Below are positions 47,397-58,600 of a DNA stretch of 64,000 nt, in pieces (the stretch's first letter is position 1; each line of letters opens with the position of its first letter). The stretch lies in assembly GCF_002162355.1 (NCBI RefSeq), contig NZ_CP021434.1, positions 3,960,001-4,024,000 of the forward strand, in the 5' to 3' direction. The position numbers were made by a program, and so were the translations under genes. This DNA is from Tumebacillus avium. GTDB lineage: Bacteria; Bacillota; Bacilli; Tumebacillales; Tumebacillaceae. Under the pieces are notes generated by a model. It made no database searches. It was given only the letters and a program-made list of their open reading frames with translations, and was not told the origin of the DNA.

Positions 47397-48662
47397 ATGG
47401 CGGATTTACGTATTGAACTGGGCGGCATCAAGTCGCCCAACCCGTTCTGGCTGGCCTCTGCGCCGCCTACCAACACCGGATACCAAGTGCTGCGCGCGTT
47501 CGAAGCGGGCTGGGGCGGCGCGGTCTGGAAAACGCTTGGCGATCCGATCGTCAACGTCTCCTCCCGCTACGGCGGCTACCGCGTCGGCAACCAGCGCCTG
47601 ATGGGGCTGAACAACATCGAGCTGATCACCGACCGCCCGCTGGAAGTGAACTTAAAAGAGATGGAAGAAGTGAAAAAACGCTTCCCTGATCGCGCCTTGA
47701 TCGCCTCGCTGATGGTCGATCCGGTCCGCGAAGTCTGGCATGAGATCGTCAAAAAAGTCGAAGCGGCCGGCGTCGACGGGCTGGAGATCAACTTCGGCTG
47801 CCCGCATGGCATGGCGGAGCGCGGCATGGGCGCAGCGGTTGGGCAGCATCCGGAGCTGGTCCGCCAGCAGACGGAGTGGATCAAAGAGGTGGCGACCACG
47901 CCGGTGATCGTCAAACTGACGCCAAACATCACCGACATCCGCTACACCGCCCGCGCCGCGCGCGAAGGCGGGGCGGACGCGATCTCGATGATCAACACGA
48001 TCAACTCGCTGATGGGCGTCGACATCGACACCTGGATTCCCCAGCCGCATGTTGACGGCAAAGCTGCACACGGCGGTTACTGCGGCCCGGCGGTCAAACC
48101 GATCGCCTTGAACATGGTCGCTGACTGCGCTGCCGACGGGCAAATCGCCTTGCCGATCTCCGGCATCGGCGGCATCTCGACCTGGCGCGACGCGGTGGAA
48201 TTCATGCTGATGGGCTCCTCGAACGTGCAGGTCTGCACCGCCGTCATGCACCACGGCTTCCGCATCGTCGAGGACATGATCGACGGGCTGAACAACTACC
48301 TCGACAGCAAGGGCATCGAGTCGGTGGTCGAGCTGACCGGGAAATCGGTCGACAAGCTGTCCGACTGGGGCTCGCTGAACCTGAACTACAAAGTCGCGGC
48401 CCGCATCGACACCGAGACCTGCATCAACTGCAACAAATGCTACATCTCCTGCGAAGACGCTTCCCACCAGTGCATCGACCGCGTGGAAGACCCGGCGACC
48501 GGCAAGCAGATTCTGCAAGTGCGCGAAGACGACTGTGTCGGCTGCAACCTCTGCTCGCTGGTCTGCCCGGTGGACGGAGCGATTGAAATGATCCAGATTG
48601 ACACCGGCAAGCCGCACCAGACGTGGGGCGAACTGGTACTCGAAAGGGGAACTGCGCGATGA
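47397..48662 (+). CDS. preA: NAD-dependent dihydropyrimidine dehydrogenase, catalytic subunit PreA
   Basis: 421 residues. An FMN-binding TIM barrel like dihydroorotate dehydrogenase (about 1-310) carries the active-site Cys in NFGCPHGMAERGMG. It is followed by a ferredoxin-like tail with two 4Fe-4S motifs (CINCNKCYISC and CVGCNLCSLVCP). It reduces uracil to dihydrouracil, or thymine to dihydrothymine, with PreT. AAGGAGG lies 9 bases upstream of the ATG. Its TGA overlaps the ATG of the dihydropyrimidinase gene (ATGA), which suggests translational coupling. Closely related to the C-terminal half of mammalian DPYD. Confidence 0.95.
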   Translation: MADLRIELGGIKSPNPFWLASAPPTNTGYQVLRAFEAGWGGAVWKTLGDPIVNVSSRYGGYRVGNQRLMGLNNIELITDRPLEVNLKEMEEVKKRFPDRALIASLMVDPVREVWHEIVKKVEAAGVDGLEINFGCPHGMAERGMGAAVGQHPELVRQQTEWIKEVATTPVIVKLTPNITDIRYTARAAREGGADAISMINTINSLMGVDIDTWIPQPHVDGKAAHGGYCGPAVKPIALNMVADCAADGQIALPISGIGGISTWRDAVEFMLMGSSNVQVCTAVMHHGFRIVEDMIDGLNNYLDSKGIESVVELTGKSVDKLSDWGSLNLNYKVAARIDTETCINCNKCYISCEDASHQCIDRVEDPATGKQILQVREDDCVGCNLCSLVCPVDGAIEMIQIDTGKPHQTWGELVLERGTAR

Positions 48663-50044
48663 AAAAGCTGATCCAAAACGGCACGGTCGTCACCGCTGCC
48701 GACACTTACCAGGCGGACGTGCTGATCGAAGGCGAGCGCGTGATCGCCATCGGACACAACCTTGACGCGGGCGGCGCGGAAGTGATCGACGCGTCCGGCT
48801 GCTACCTCTTCCCGGGCGGCATCGACCCGCATACCCACCTCGACATGCCGTTTGGCGGCACGACGACCGCCGATGATTTTGAAACGGGCACCCGCGCCGC
48901 AGCGTTTGGCGGCACGACAACGATCGTCGACTTCTGCCTGACTTCCAAAGGTCAGACCTTGTCGGATGCGATCAAAACTTGGCATGGCAAAGCGGACAAC
49001 AAAGCGGTGATCGACTACGGCTTCCACCTGATGATCGCCGAAGCGAACGACAGCGTGCTCGAGCAGTTGGAGCAGGTGGTCAGCGAAGAAGGAATCACGT
49101 CTTTGAAAGTATTTATGGCCTACAAAAACGTCTTCCAGGCGGACGATGAAACGCTGTTCAAAACGCTGATCCGCGCCAAGGAACTCGGCGCGCTCGTCCA
49201 AGTCCATGCCGAAAACGGCGACGTGATCGACTACCTGATCAAGCAGGCGCTCGATAATGGCAACACCGACCCGATCTACCACGCCCACACCCGCCCGCCG
49301 GTGGCGGAAGGGGAAGCGACCGGCCGCGCGATCGCGCTGACGGCGCTGGCCGACTCGCAGCTCTACGTGGTGCACGTCTCCTGCGCCGAAGCGGTGCAGC
49401 GCATCGCCGAAGCCCGCGAGCGCGGTTTGAACGTCTACGGCGAGACCTGCCCGCAGTACCTGGCACTCGACATCTCCTACTTGGAGAAGCCGGACTTCGA
49501 AGGCGCGAAATACGTCTGGTCGCCGCCACTGCGTGAGAAATGGAACCAAGACGTTTTGTGGAGCGCTTTGAAAAACGGCATCCTGCAGACGGTCGGCTCC
49601 GACCAGTGCTCGTTTAACTTCGAAGGGCAAAAGGATCTCGGCAAAGGCGACTTCACGAAGATTCCCAACGGCGGCCCGCTGATCGAAGACCGCTTCAGCA
49701 TCCTGTACTCCGAAGGGGCGCACAAAGGGCGCATCTCCCTGAACCAGTTTGTCGACATCACGTCGACCAAGTCGGCCAAACTGTTTGGCATGTTCCCGAA
49801 AAAAGGCACCATCGCCGTCGGCTCCGACGCCGACATCGTCATCTTCAACCCGAACGCGACCCGCACGATCTCGGCGAAAACGCACCACATGAACGTCGAC
49901 TACAACCCGTTTGAAGGCATGGAAGTGAACGGGGAAGTGATCTCCGTGCTCTCGCGCGGCAACTTTGTCGTCCGCGAGCAGGAATATGTCGGCGCGGCAG
50001 GCAACGGCCGCTTTATCCGCCGCAACAAATTTCAGCGTCCCTAG
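48659..50044 (+). CDS. hydA: Dihydropyrimidinase (D-hydantoinase)
   Basis: 461 residues from ATG 48659, which overlaps the preA stop by 4 bases. GAAAGGGGA lies just upstream; a longer frame from GTG 48623 is unlikely. It hydrolyses dihydrouracil to N-carbamoyl-beta-alanine. Amidohydrolase features are visible: metal ligands in IDPHTHLDMPFGG, a lysine for carbamylation in SLKVFMAYKN, His in VHAENGD and VVHVSCAEA, and the late Asp in GSDQCSF. Length is normal for the family. It is followed 14 bases later by beta-ureidopropionase, completing the pathway to beta-alanine. Confidence 0.95.
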   Translation: MKKLIQNGTVVTAADTYQADVLIEGERVIAIGHNLDAGGAEVIDASGCYLFPGGIDPHTHLDMPFGGTTTADDFETGTRAAAFGGTTTIVDFCLTSKGQTLSDAIKTWHGKADNKAVIDYGFHLMIAEANDSVLEQLEQVVSEEGITSLKVFMAYKNVFQADDETLFKTLIRAKELGALVQVHAENGDVIDYLIKQALDNGNTDPIYHAHTRPPVAEGEATGRAIALTALADSQLYVVHVSCAEAVQRIAEARERGLNVYGETCPQYLALDISYLEKPDFEGAKYVWSPPLREKWNQDVLWSALKNGILQTVGSDQCSFNFEGQKDLGKGDFTKIPNGGPLIEDRFSILYSEGAHKGRISLNQFVDITSTKSAKLFGMFPKKGTIAVGSDADIVIFNPNATRTISAKTHHMNVDYNPFEGMEVNGEVISVLSRGNFVVREQEYVGAAGNGRFIRRNKFQRP

Positions 50045-50058
50045 GAGGTAGCAGCATC

Positions 50059-50943
50059 ATGCAGAAAGTCAAAATCGGCCTCATCCAAGCCAAACATGAG
50101 ATCCACGGCGACGAACCGGTCGCTGTGCACAAAGAAGCGGCGATCGCCAAGCACATCGGAATGGTGCGCGACGCGGCCGCACAAGGCGCCAAGATCATCT
50201 GCCTGCAGGAGATCTTCTACGGCCCGTACTTCTGCTCGGAGCAAAATCCGAAGTGGTACGAAGCGGCCGAAGAGATCCCGCACGGCCCGACCACCCAGCT
50301 GTTCATGCAATTGGCCAAAGAGCTGGAAATGGTGATCATCCTGCCGATCTACGAACGGGAAGGCATCGGCACCCTCTACAACACGGCAGCGGTGATCGAC
50401 GCGGACGGCTCCTACCTCGGCAAATACCGCAAGCACCACATTCCGCATGTGGAAGCGGGCGAACCGCCACACGGGTTCTGGGAGAAGTTCTACTTCAAGC
50501 CGGGCAACCTCGGCTACAACGTGTTTGACACCAAATACGCCAAAGTTGGCGTCTACATCTGCTATGACCGCCACTTCCCGGAAGGCGCGCGCATCCTCGG
50601 CCTGAAAGGCGCAGAGATCGTCTTCAACCCGTCGGCGACCGTGGCCGGCACATCGGAGTACCTCTGGCAGCTGGAGCAGCCGGCACATGCGGTGGCGAAC
50701 GGCTACTACATCGCGGCGATCAACCGCGTTGGCTTCGAAGCGCCGTGGAACATGGGCGAGTTCTATGGCCAGTCCTACCTCGCCGACCCGCGCGGCGCGA
50801 TGGTGGCGGTGGCGTCCCGCGACGGGGATGAAGTGCTGGTCGCCGAAATGGACAAGCAATTGATCTACGAAGTCCGCCAAAAATGGCAATTCTACCGCGA
50901 CCGCCGTCCGGAAACGTACGGCGAGATGGCGGAACTCCTGTAA
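50059..50943 (+). CDS. Beta-ureidopropionase (N-carbamoyl-beta-alanine amidohydrolase)
   Basis: 294 residues, nitrilase superfamily. The catalytic triad is visible: Glu in CLQEIFYGPYF, Lys in KYRKHHIPH and Cys in ICYDRHFPEG. The motifs around all three match the beta-ureidopropionase (PydC/UPB1) branch, not generic nitrilases or deaminated-glutathione amidases. It splits N-carbamoyl-beta-alanine to beta-alanine, CO2 and ammonia, and the methylated analogue to 3-aminoisobutyrate. AGGAGGT lies 9 bases upstream of the ATG, at the very end of hydA. No beta-alanine aminotransferase follows, so within this operon beta-alanine is the end product and can feed the beta-Ala-type A domain at 36207-42752. 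Confidence 0.93.
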   Translation: MQKVKIGLIQAKHEIHGDEPVAVHKEAAIAKHIGMVRDAAAQGAKIICLQEIFYGPYFCSEQNPKWYEAAEEIPHGPTTQLFMQLAKELEMVIILPIYEREGIGTLYNTAAVIDADGSYLGKYRKHHIPHVEAGEPPHGFWEKFYFKPGNLGYNVFDTKYAKVGVYICYDRHFPEGARILGLKGAEIVFNPSATVAGTSEYLWQLEQPAHAVANGYYIAAINRVGFEAPWNMGEFYGQSYLADPRGAMVAVASRDGDEVLVAEMDKQLIYEVRQKWQFYRDRRPETYGEMAELL

Positions 50944-50967
50944 CGGGGAAGAGGGAGGCGCTCCAAC

Positions 50968-52482
50968 ATGGCGACACAAAGAGAAGAAAACGGCATCGTC
51001 ACCTTAACGGATGCCGGCACCGCACAGGTGCAGGACTCAGCGCTTTGGAACGATGACCTGCGTCCGACCACGCGTGCCGAGCACAACTGGTCGGGCTGGA
51101 GTTTTGCGACACTGTGGATCGGGATGTGCATCTGCATCCCGACCTACACCTTGGCAGCCGGTCTGATTGGACTGGGTATGAGCGTATGGCAATCGATCTT
51201 TACTATTTTCTTAGGCAACTTGATCATCATGGTACCGATTCTTTTAAATGCCCACGCCGGCACCAAATTCGGCATCCCGTATCCGGTGTTTGCACGACTG
51301 TGGTTCGGCTCGAAAGGCGCGCATCTGCCGGCGATGGCCCGCGCGCTGGTCGGGGCGGGGTGGTTTGGCATCAACGCATGGATCGGCGGCGCTGCGCTCG
51401 ACACGCTGTTGACAGCGTTTTATGCGGCTTGGGCGAATGTGCCGATGCATACCGGAATCGTGTTTATGCTGTTCTGGGTGCTGACGATGGTCATCGCTTA
51501 TCGCGGACCGCAAGCGGTGAAGAAGCTGGGGGCGTTTTCCGCGCCGATCCTGGCGATTCTCGCCATCGCGCTGTTCGTCTGGGCGTATCTGAAAGCGGAC
51601 GGCTTGGGGCCGATGCTGGCCACCCCGTCCAAGTTTGCGACAACCGGCGAGTTTCTGAACGTGTTCTGGCCGGCGCTGACCGGCGTCATCGCCTTCTGGG
51701 CGACCTTGGCGCTGAACATCCCGGACTTCTGCCGCTATGCGGTGTCGCAAAAATCGCAGGCCGGCGCGCAACTGCTCACCATGCCGGTCACGATGGCAAT
51801 TTTCTCCTTCATCGGCGTTGCCGTCACCTCGGCTACCGTTGTGATCTACGGCGAAGCGATCTGGGACCCGGTGGCGCTCTTGGCGAAGTTCCCGCCGTAC
51901 GTCGTTCTGATCGGCGCGATCGGCATCGTGCTGGCGTCGATCACCGTCAACGTGTCGGCCAACCTCGTAGCTCCGGCCCGCGCGATTGAGAACCTCTGGC
52001 CGCGCCGGATCACCTTTGGCGTCGGCGCGGTGGTCACCGGCCTGATCGGGATCGCGATGCAGCCGTGGTTCATCATGGAGAACTTCGGCAACTACATCTT
52101 TGGCTGGCTTGGCACCTACGGGGCGCTGCTCGGCCCGATCGACGGCATCGCTGTCGCCGACTACTGGCTGGTGCGCAAGCGCCGCCTCGATCTGGTGGAG
52201 CTGTACAAGCCAAACGGCAAATACTCCTATGCGGGCGGCTTTAACATGAAGTCGATGTACGCGCTGCTTGCCGGTATTGGAGCTTCGCTGCTCGGGCTGA
52301 TCGTTCCGGGCTTGTCCTTCCTCTGGGAAAATGCCTGGACGGTCGGGCTGTTCGTCTCGATGTTTGCTTACTGGTGGCTGATGCGCACCGATGCGAGCTT
52401 GTTGACGCAGACGGAGTACGAGCACATCACCGACGTTCAGCGCCAAGGCGGTGTACAGCAAGATCGGAATGTTACCGTCTAA
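50968..52482 (+). CDS. NCS1 family nucleobase/hydantoin/allantoin-type permease
   Basis: 504 residues, a polytopic membrane protein with about 12 hydrophobic segments. The N-terminal motif NDDLRPTTRAEHNWSGWSFATLW is typical of nucleobase:cation symporter-1 proteins (Mhp1, PucI, cytosine permease group), as are GIPYPVFARLWFG and the central AFWATLALNIPDFCRY region. Sitting last in a uracil/dihydropyrimidine operon, it most likely imports uracil, thymine, dihydropyrimidine or a hydantoin. It starts 24 bases after beta-ureidopropionase and is followed by a strong terminator, so it closes the operon. Exact substrate cannot be read from sequence; export of the peptide product is unlikely for this family. 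Confidence 0.9.
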   Translation: MATQREENGIVTLTDAGTAQVQDSALWNDDLRPTTRAEHNWSGWSFATLWIGMCICIPTYTLAAGLIGLGMSVWQSIFTIFLGNLIIMVPILLNAHAGTKFGIPYPVFARLWFGSKGAHLPAMARALVGAGWFGINAWIGGAALDTLLTAFYAAWANVPMHTGIVFMLFWVLTMVIAYRGPQAVKKLGAFSAPILAILAIALFVWAYLKADGLGPMLATPSKFATTGEFLNVFWPALTGVIAFWATLALNIPDFCRYAVSQKSQAGAQLLTMPVTMAIFSFIGVAVTSATVVIYGEAIWDPVALLAKFPPYVVLIGAIGIVLASITVNVSANLVAPARAIENLWPRRITFGVGAVVTGLIGIAMQPWFIMENFGNYIFGWLGTYGALLGPIDGIAVADYWLVRKRRLDLVELYKPNGKYSYAGGFNMKSMYALLAGIGASLLGLIVPGLSFLWENAWTVGLFVSMFAYWWLMRTDASLLTQTEYEHITDVQRQGGVQQDRNVTV

Positions 52483-52504
52483 ACGCACATAAAATAAAAA
52501 CGAG

Positions 52505-52543
52505 ATCCTCCTTTTGATTATTTATCAAAGGGAGGATTTTTTT
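52505..52543 (+). terminator. Rho-independent terminator closing the PKS/NRPS-pyrimidine operon
   Basis: The stem ATCCTCCTTTTGAT / ATCAAAGGGAGGAT has one wobble pair, a 5-base loop and a T-tract. It starts 22 bases after the permease stop. Confidence 0.93.
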
Positions 52544-52565
52544 ATTCCTTTATATACCGATGTGC

Positions 52566-52594
52566 TTTACACACTATGGTTTTGTTGATAATAT
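52566..52594 (+). promoter_or_regulatory. Candidate promoter for the dimodular NRPS
   Basis: TTTACA (52566-52571), 17 bases, TAATAT (52589-52594), right after the terminator. Transcription would begin near 52600, which excludes the upstream in-frame ATGs at 52560 and 52593 and supports the start at 52629. Confidence 0.5.
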
Positions 52595-52628
52595 GAATGA
52601 GTTATTAATCATGAACCGAGGTGTTAAT

Positions 52629-55600
52629 ATGAACGAACTTTTGATCGGGTGGAGTGCGAACCGCACCGAATATCCGGGTGATCAGACCCTGCATCGTCTG
52701 TTTGAAGCGCAGGCGGAGCGGACACCCGATGCGCCGGCCGTGGAGTATGGGACACAGAGCTTGACCTTTCGGGAGTTGAATCGCCGGGCCAATGCGTTAG
52801 CTTGTCATTTGCAAGGGATGGGCGTTGGTGTCAACATGTTCGTCGGGATCTGCATGGAGCGTTCGGTGGAGATGATCGTTGCCATGCTGGCGATCCTCAA
52901 GGCTGGGGCTGCCTATGTGCCGCTGGATCTCGCCTATCCAAAAGATCGTCTTTCTCATATGTTGACCGATACAGGGCTTGGGGTGCTGCTCACCGAGGAG
53001 CATCTGCTGGAACTTCTGCCGGAGACGGATGCGCAAATCTTGTGTGTCGACCGCGACCGCGCGGCCATCGCAGCGGAAGCGGACAGCAACCTGCCGGAGT
53101 ACGGCGATGCTGATCAATTGGCTTACGTCATCTATACGTCCGGCTCAACCGGCACGCCAAAAGGGGTCTGCATCCCGCACCGAGGTGTCGTGCGGCTGGT
53201 CTGCAACACCGACTTTGTGCAACTCGGGCAGGATGACCGCGTGGCGCAGGTGTCGAACACTTCGTTTGACGCGGCGACTTTTGAGATCTGGGGCGCGCTG
53301 TTGAACGGCGGGACGGTCGTCGGCATCGCCCGTGAGACCTCGCTGTCGCCGCAGCAGTTCGCCGCTGAGCTGCGTGAGTTGGGCATCACGACGATGTTTT
53401 TAACGACGGCGCTGTTCAACCAGACCGCACGATTCGCGCCGGATGCGTTTGCAACGCTGCGCCATCTGCTGTTTGGCGGTGAGGCGGTCGATCCGAAATG
53501 GGTGCGCACCGTGCTGTCCGAAGGGGCGCCGGAGCGGCTTTTGCACGTCTACGGACCGACGGAGAGCACGACGTTCGCCACCTGGCATTTGATCGAAGCA
53601 GTGCCGGAAGCTGCGGTTACCTTGCCGATCGGCGGGCCGGTGGCCAACACCACGCTGCTCGTGTTGAAGGAGAACGGAGCACCGGCCGCGTGCGGCGAAA
53701 CGGGGGAATTGTACATCGGCGGAGACGGTCTGGCCGTCGGGTATTTGCATCGCCCCGAGCAGACGGCTGAAAAGTTCGTGCCGCATCCGTTCCAAGCCGG
53801 GGAGCGGCTGTATAAGACGGGCGACCTTGTGCGGGTGCTGCCGGACAGCAGTGTGGAATTTGTCGGGCGCATCGATCAGCAAGTGAAGATTCGCGGGTTT
53901 CGGATCGAGCTTGGCGAGATTGAGAGCGCGCTGTTCGCTCATCCTGCGGTGCGCGAGGCGGTGGTAACCGTGCGTGAGGATCACCCAGGGAACAAGAAGA
54001 TCATCTCCTATGTCGTGCCGGACACGGCTGCGCTTGCACAAGCGGAGGAAGAGGCGGAGGATCAGGTGGCACAGTGGGAGATGGTGTTCGACAACCTCTA
54101 CGGCTCACAGCGCGAAAATCAGCAAGACAACACGTTTAACATCATCGGCTGGAACTCCCATTTCACTGGAGAAGCGCTGCCCGCTGCCGAGATGCGGGAG
54201 TGGCTCCGGCACACGATCGAACGGATTCAAAGCCTGCGCCCGAAACGGGTGCTGGAGATCGGCTGCGGCACGGGGATGCTCTTGTACCGCATCGCGCCGG
54301 AGAGCGAAGCTTACACCGGCCTGGATATCTCGCTTGAGGTGCTGCAAGCGCTCGGCGGGCAGATCGCCCAAAGTCCCGAGCTGTCAGTGAAAGTGAAGCT
54401 GATGCAGCGTCCGGCCGACCAGTTGGATTTTGCGGCCGATGCTTTTGACCTCGTGATCTTGAACTCGGTGATTCAATATTTCCCGAGCATCGAATATCTG
54501 AAAAGCGTGATCGAAAATGCCGTGCGGTCGCTTGGCTCCCAAGGTGCTGTTTTCCTCGGCGACGTGCGGAGTCTGCCGCTCTTACAGGCGTTTCACACAG
54601 CTGTTGAGCTGTACAATACGGCTGACGGGGAGACGAGCGCGGAACAGGTCTGGCAAGGGGCGATGGGGCGGCTGCACAAAGACAACGAGCTGGTGATCGA
54701 TCCGGCCTTTTTCCATGCGCTGAAGGAGGCAGTGCCGCAGATCTCGCGAGTGGAAGTCCTGCTCAAGCGCGGGGTGGCCCGCAATGAGCTGACTCAGTTC
54801 CGCTATGACGTGATTTTGCATGTTGGCGGCACAGATGCGCAGGAAGCGGCGTTGCAAGCGTACGAATATGCGGCCGGGGAGTTTGCGCTCCCAGCCGTGG
54901 AGGAACTCCTCCGGCGTGAGATCGGGCAGAACGGGCAGGCTGTCCTGCTGCGGAATGCACCGGATGAGCGCGTGTGGCGGGAGGTGCAGGCGCTGGAGCT
55001 TTTGACCGGGGCAGACGCGCCGCAGACGGCAGGTGAACTGAAGAGACGGCTGCAGGAACTGCCGGAACCGGGCGCGGTCAACCCGGAGGCGTGGTACCGG
55101 CTCGGGGAGCAGTTGGAACTTGAAGTGCGGGTTTCCCGCTCCGCTGGGCATGCCGGGCTGTGTGACGTGCTGTTTTGGCAACCGGGAGCGGCTGTGCCGG
55201 TACTGACTGCGGAGGTGGGGGCAGAACCTGACTGGGAGCGCTATGCCACCCGGCCGATACAAGCCCGCCATGTGCGGCAGTTGACGGCCGAGTATCGCCG
55301 CTATCTGGCAGACCGCCTGCCGGACTATATGGTGCCGTCGGCGTTTGTGCTGATGGAGCGCCTTCCGCTTACGCCAAACGGCAAGGTGGACCGCAAAGCG
55401 CTGCCGGTGCCAAGCGGCGCGACGGAGAGCGAAGCGCATGTGCCGCCGCGCGATGAGCTCGAAACGGTGCTGGCCGGCATCTGGCAGGATGTGCTGGGAG
55501 TGGAGCCGATCGGGGCGTTTACGCATTTCTTCGAACAAGGCGGACATTCGCTGCTCGCCACGCAGGTCATCACGCGCGTGCGCAACGTGTTTGGCGTTGA

Positions 55601-58600
55601 GCTGCCCTTGCAGCAGCTGTTCGACACGCCGACCCTGGCCGGATTTGCCGAAGCGGTGGCGAAGCTGACCGGGAGCCGCACAGACAGCGAACTCATCAAG
55701 CGCGTCACCGGGTCTGTCGCCCCGCTGTCCTTTGCCCAGCGCCGGATCTGGTTTATGCAGCAGTTGGAAGGCAAGGAAGCGGCTGCCTATAACATCCCGT
55801 ATGCATGGGAGCTGCGCGGGGCGCTAAATGAGCAGGCGCTGCGCCGGAGTTTGCAGGAGATCGTCCGGCGGCATGCGACGCTGCGCACAACGTACGAACT
55901 TCGCGGGGCAGAGCCGGTGCAGGTGATCCATGAGGAGCTGGCGGTCGATCTGCCGGTGCTCCCGATGCAGAGCCGCGAGCAGGCGGAAGCGTGGATTGAA
56001 CTGGAGGCGCGCACTCCGTTTGACATCGCAGCCGGCCCGGTCTTGCGCGCTGCCCTGCTGAAGCTCGGGGAACAGGAGCAGCTGTTTGTGCTGAACGTAC
56101 ACCATATCGCAGCTGACGGCTGGTCGGTCGGCGTGCTGCAAGAAGAGTTGAGCGCCTTGTACAGCTCCTTCCTTACCGGAGAGACTTCGCCGCTTCCTGA
56201 ACTGCCCATTCAGTATGCCGACTATGCGGTCTGGCAGCGCGAGACGCTGGAGACGGAGCGGATGGCCGAACAGTTCCGCTACTGGAAAGGGAAACTTGGC
56301 GGCACGCTTCCCGTCCTGCAGCTGCCCGCAGGCATTGCACAGCCGAACATGACCTCTTTTCGCGGCGGGGTGGTTCAATTTTCGCTGTCGAAAGGGCTGC
56401 TTTCGCGGTTGCGCGAAGTCGGGAACGCGGAAGACGCGACGCTGTTTATGGTGCTGATGGCCGCCTATCAGACGCTTTTGCACCGCTACTCCGGGCAGGA
56501 TGACATCTTGATCGGCTCACCGATCGCCGGACGGACGCGGCGGGAAGTGGAAGGGCTGATCGGCATTTTCATCAACATGCTCGCCATGCGCACCGACCTG
56601 TCGGGCAATCCGTCGTTTGCGGAACTGCTCGGGCGTGTGCGGACAACCGCCTTGGAAGCGTATGCGCACGGCGACGTGCCGTTTGACAAACTGGTCGCAG
56701 AGCTTCAGCCTCACCGCGATGTTCAGCAATCGCCGCTGTTCCGCGCCGTTTTCGGCTATGTCAATGCCAAGCAACAGCAGCTCCTGTTGCCAGGGCTGAC
56801 GTTGACAACGCTTCCGGTGGACAATGCCGGGGCCAAGTTTGATCTGTCGCTTAACCTGATCCCCGATGGAGCAGGGCTGACCGCTTTGCTCGAATACAAC
56901 GCCGATCTGTTCGAACACGCTGCCATCGAGCGGATGGCCGGCCATTACAGCAAGCTGTTGGAAAGCATCGCTGAAAATGCGGCCCAGCGTCTGTCCGGGC
57001 TGGAGCTGTTGTGCCGGGAAGAGCGGCAGGAGCTACTGGCGCTTGGCCGTGACACGGAGGCCGCCTACCCGCGCGATGCGGCGTTACCGGAACTGTTCGC
57101 AGAGCAAGTGCGCCATGCGCCGGGGCGTGTGGCGATCGTCCACGGGGACGTGCAAGTGACCTATGCGGACCTCAATGCCCGGGCCAACTCCTTGGCGCAT
57201 CGTCTGTGCAAAGGAGGCGTAAAGTCTGGTGATCTGGTCGGCCTGCACCTGGCCGATGCGCTGCAGATGGTGACGGCGATGCTGGCGGTAGTCAAGGCAG
57301 GCGCCGCTTATGTGCCGCTCGACCCGTCGTATCCGGAGGAGCGTCTGGCATTTATGGTGCGGGACACAGGTCTACGCGTGCTGGTTACAGCGCAGGATAT
57401 GACCCCCGCATGGGTTTGGGTGGAGCAGATCCGTCTCGATGCCGAAGCGGAGCAGATCGCAGCAGAGCCGGACTGTGACCCGGAAGTTGCCAGCTCTGCC
57501 GACAGCCTGGTGTATGTCATCTACACATCAGGATCAACCGGCCAGCCCAAAGGTGTGGCCGTCCCGCAGCGCGGTGTCGTCCGGCTGGTGCGCAACACCA
57601 ACTATGTATCATTTGCGGAAGGCGACCGCATCGCACAGGTCTCCAACATGTCGTTTGACGCGGCCACCTTTGAAATTTGGGGCGCTTTGCTGAACGGGCT
57701 GACCCTCGTGTTGATTCCCAAGCACAAGGTGCTCGCTCCCGTCGAATTTGCAGCTGCGCTTCAGGAGCAGAAGGTGACGACGCTGTTCATCACGACGGCG
57801 CTGTTTCATCAGATGGCAGCGCTTGTTCCGGCTGCGTTTGGCGGCTTGAAGCACTTGCTGGTCGGCGGGGAAGCGCTCGATCCGAAATGGGTGCGTGCCG
57901 TGTTGGCAGCCAGTCGTCCGAAACGCATGTGCAACATCTATGGCCCGACGGAAGGCACGACCTATTCGACTTTTTATGAGATCGAAACGGTCAGCGAGTT
58001 GCAAGCGTCGATTCCGATCGGGAAAGCGTTAGCGAACACCACGCTGTATGTGCTGGATGCGGAGCGCTGCCTGACGCCGCAAGGGATGCCGGGCGAGTTG
58101 TACATCGGCGGAGACGGCTTGGCGGCAGGTTATTTGAACCGCCCGGAATTGACTGCCGAGCGCTTCGTGCAGAACCCGTTTGCGGACGGGGAGCTGCTGT
58201 ATAAGACGGGCGACCTGGTGCGCTGGCTCCCGGACGGCAACCTCGAATACATCGGGCGCATCGACCAGCAGGTGAAAGTGCGCGGGTTCCGCATCGAACT
58301 TGATGAGATCGCCGGCGTGATCAATCAGCACCCCCATGTGCAAAAAGCGGTGGTCACGCTCCGTGAGCAGCGGCTGGCCGCCTATGCGGTGCCGAAAGCG
58401 GGGGAGGAGTTGACGCGCGGCGACTTGCGCCATTTCCTGAAAGCGAAATTGCCCGACTACATGGTGCCGTCCGCGTTTGTTGTGCTCGATGAGCTCCCGT
58501 TAACGCCCAACGGAAAAATCAACCGCGACGCGCTGCCCGCTCCTGAAGTGCTGCATGCGGCGGAAGCGGGGTACGTGCCGCCCCGTGACCGCATCGAGTG

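Noticed and set aside
48623-48658. Upstream GTG start for the dihydropyrimidinase
   Set aside because: The family N terminus begins at MKKLIQNG (48659), which has a ribosome binding site and an ATGA overlap with preA.
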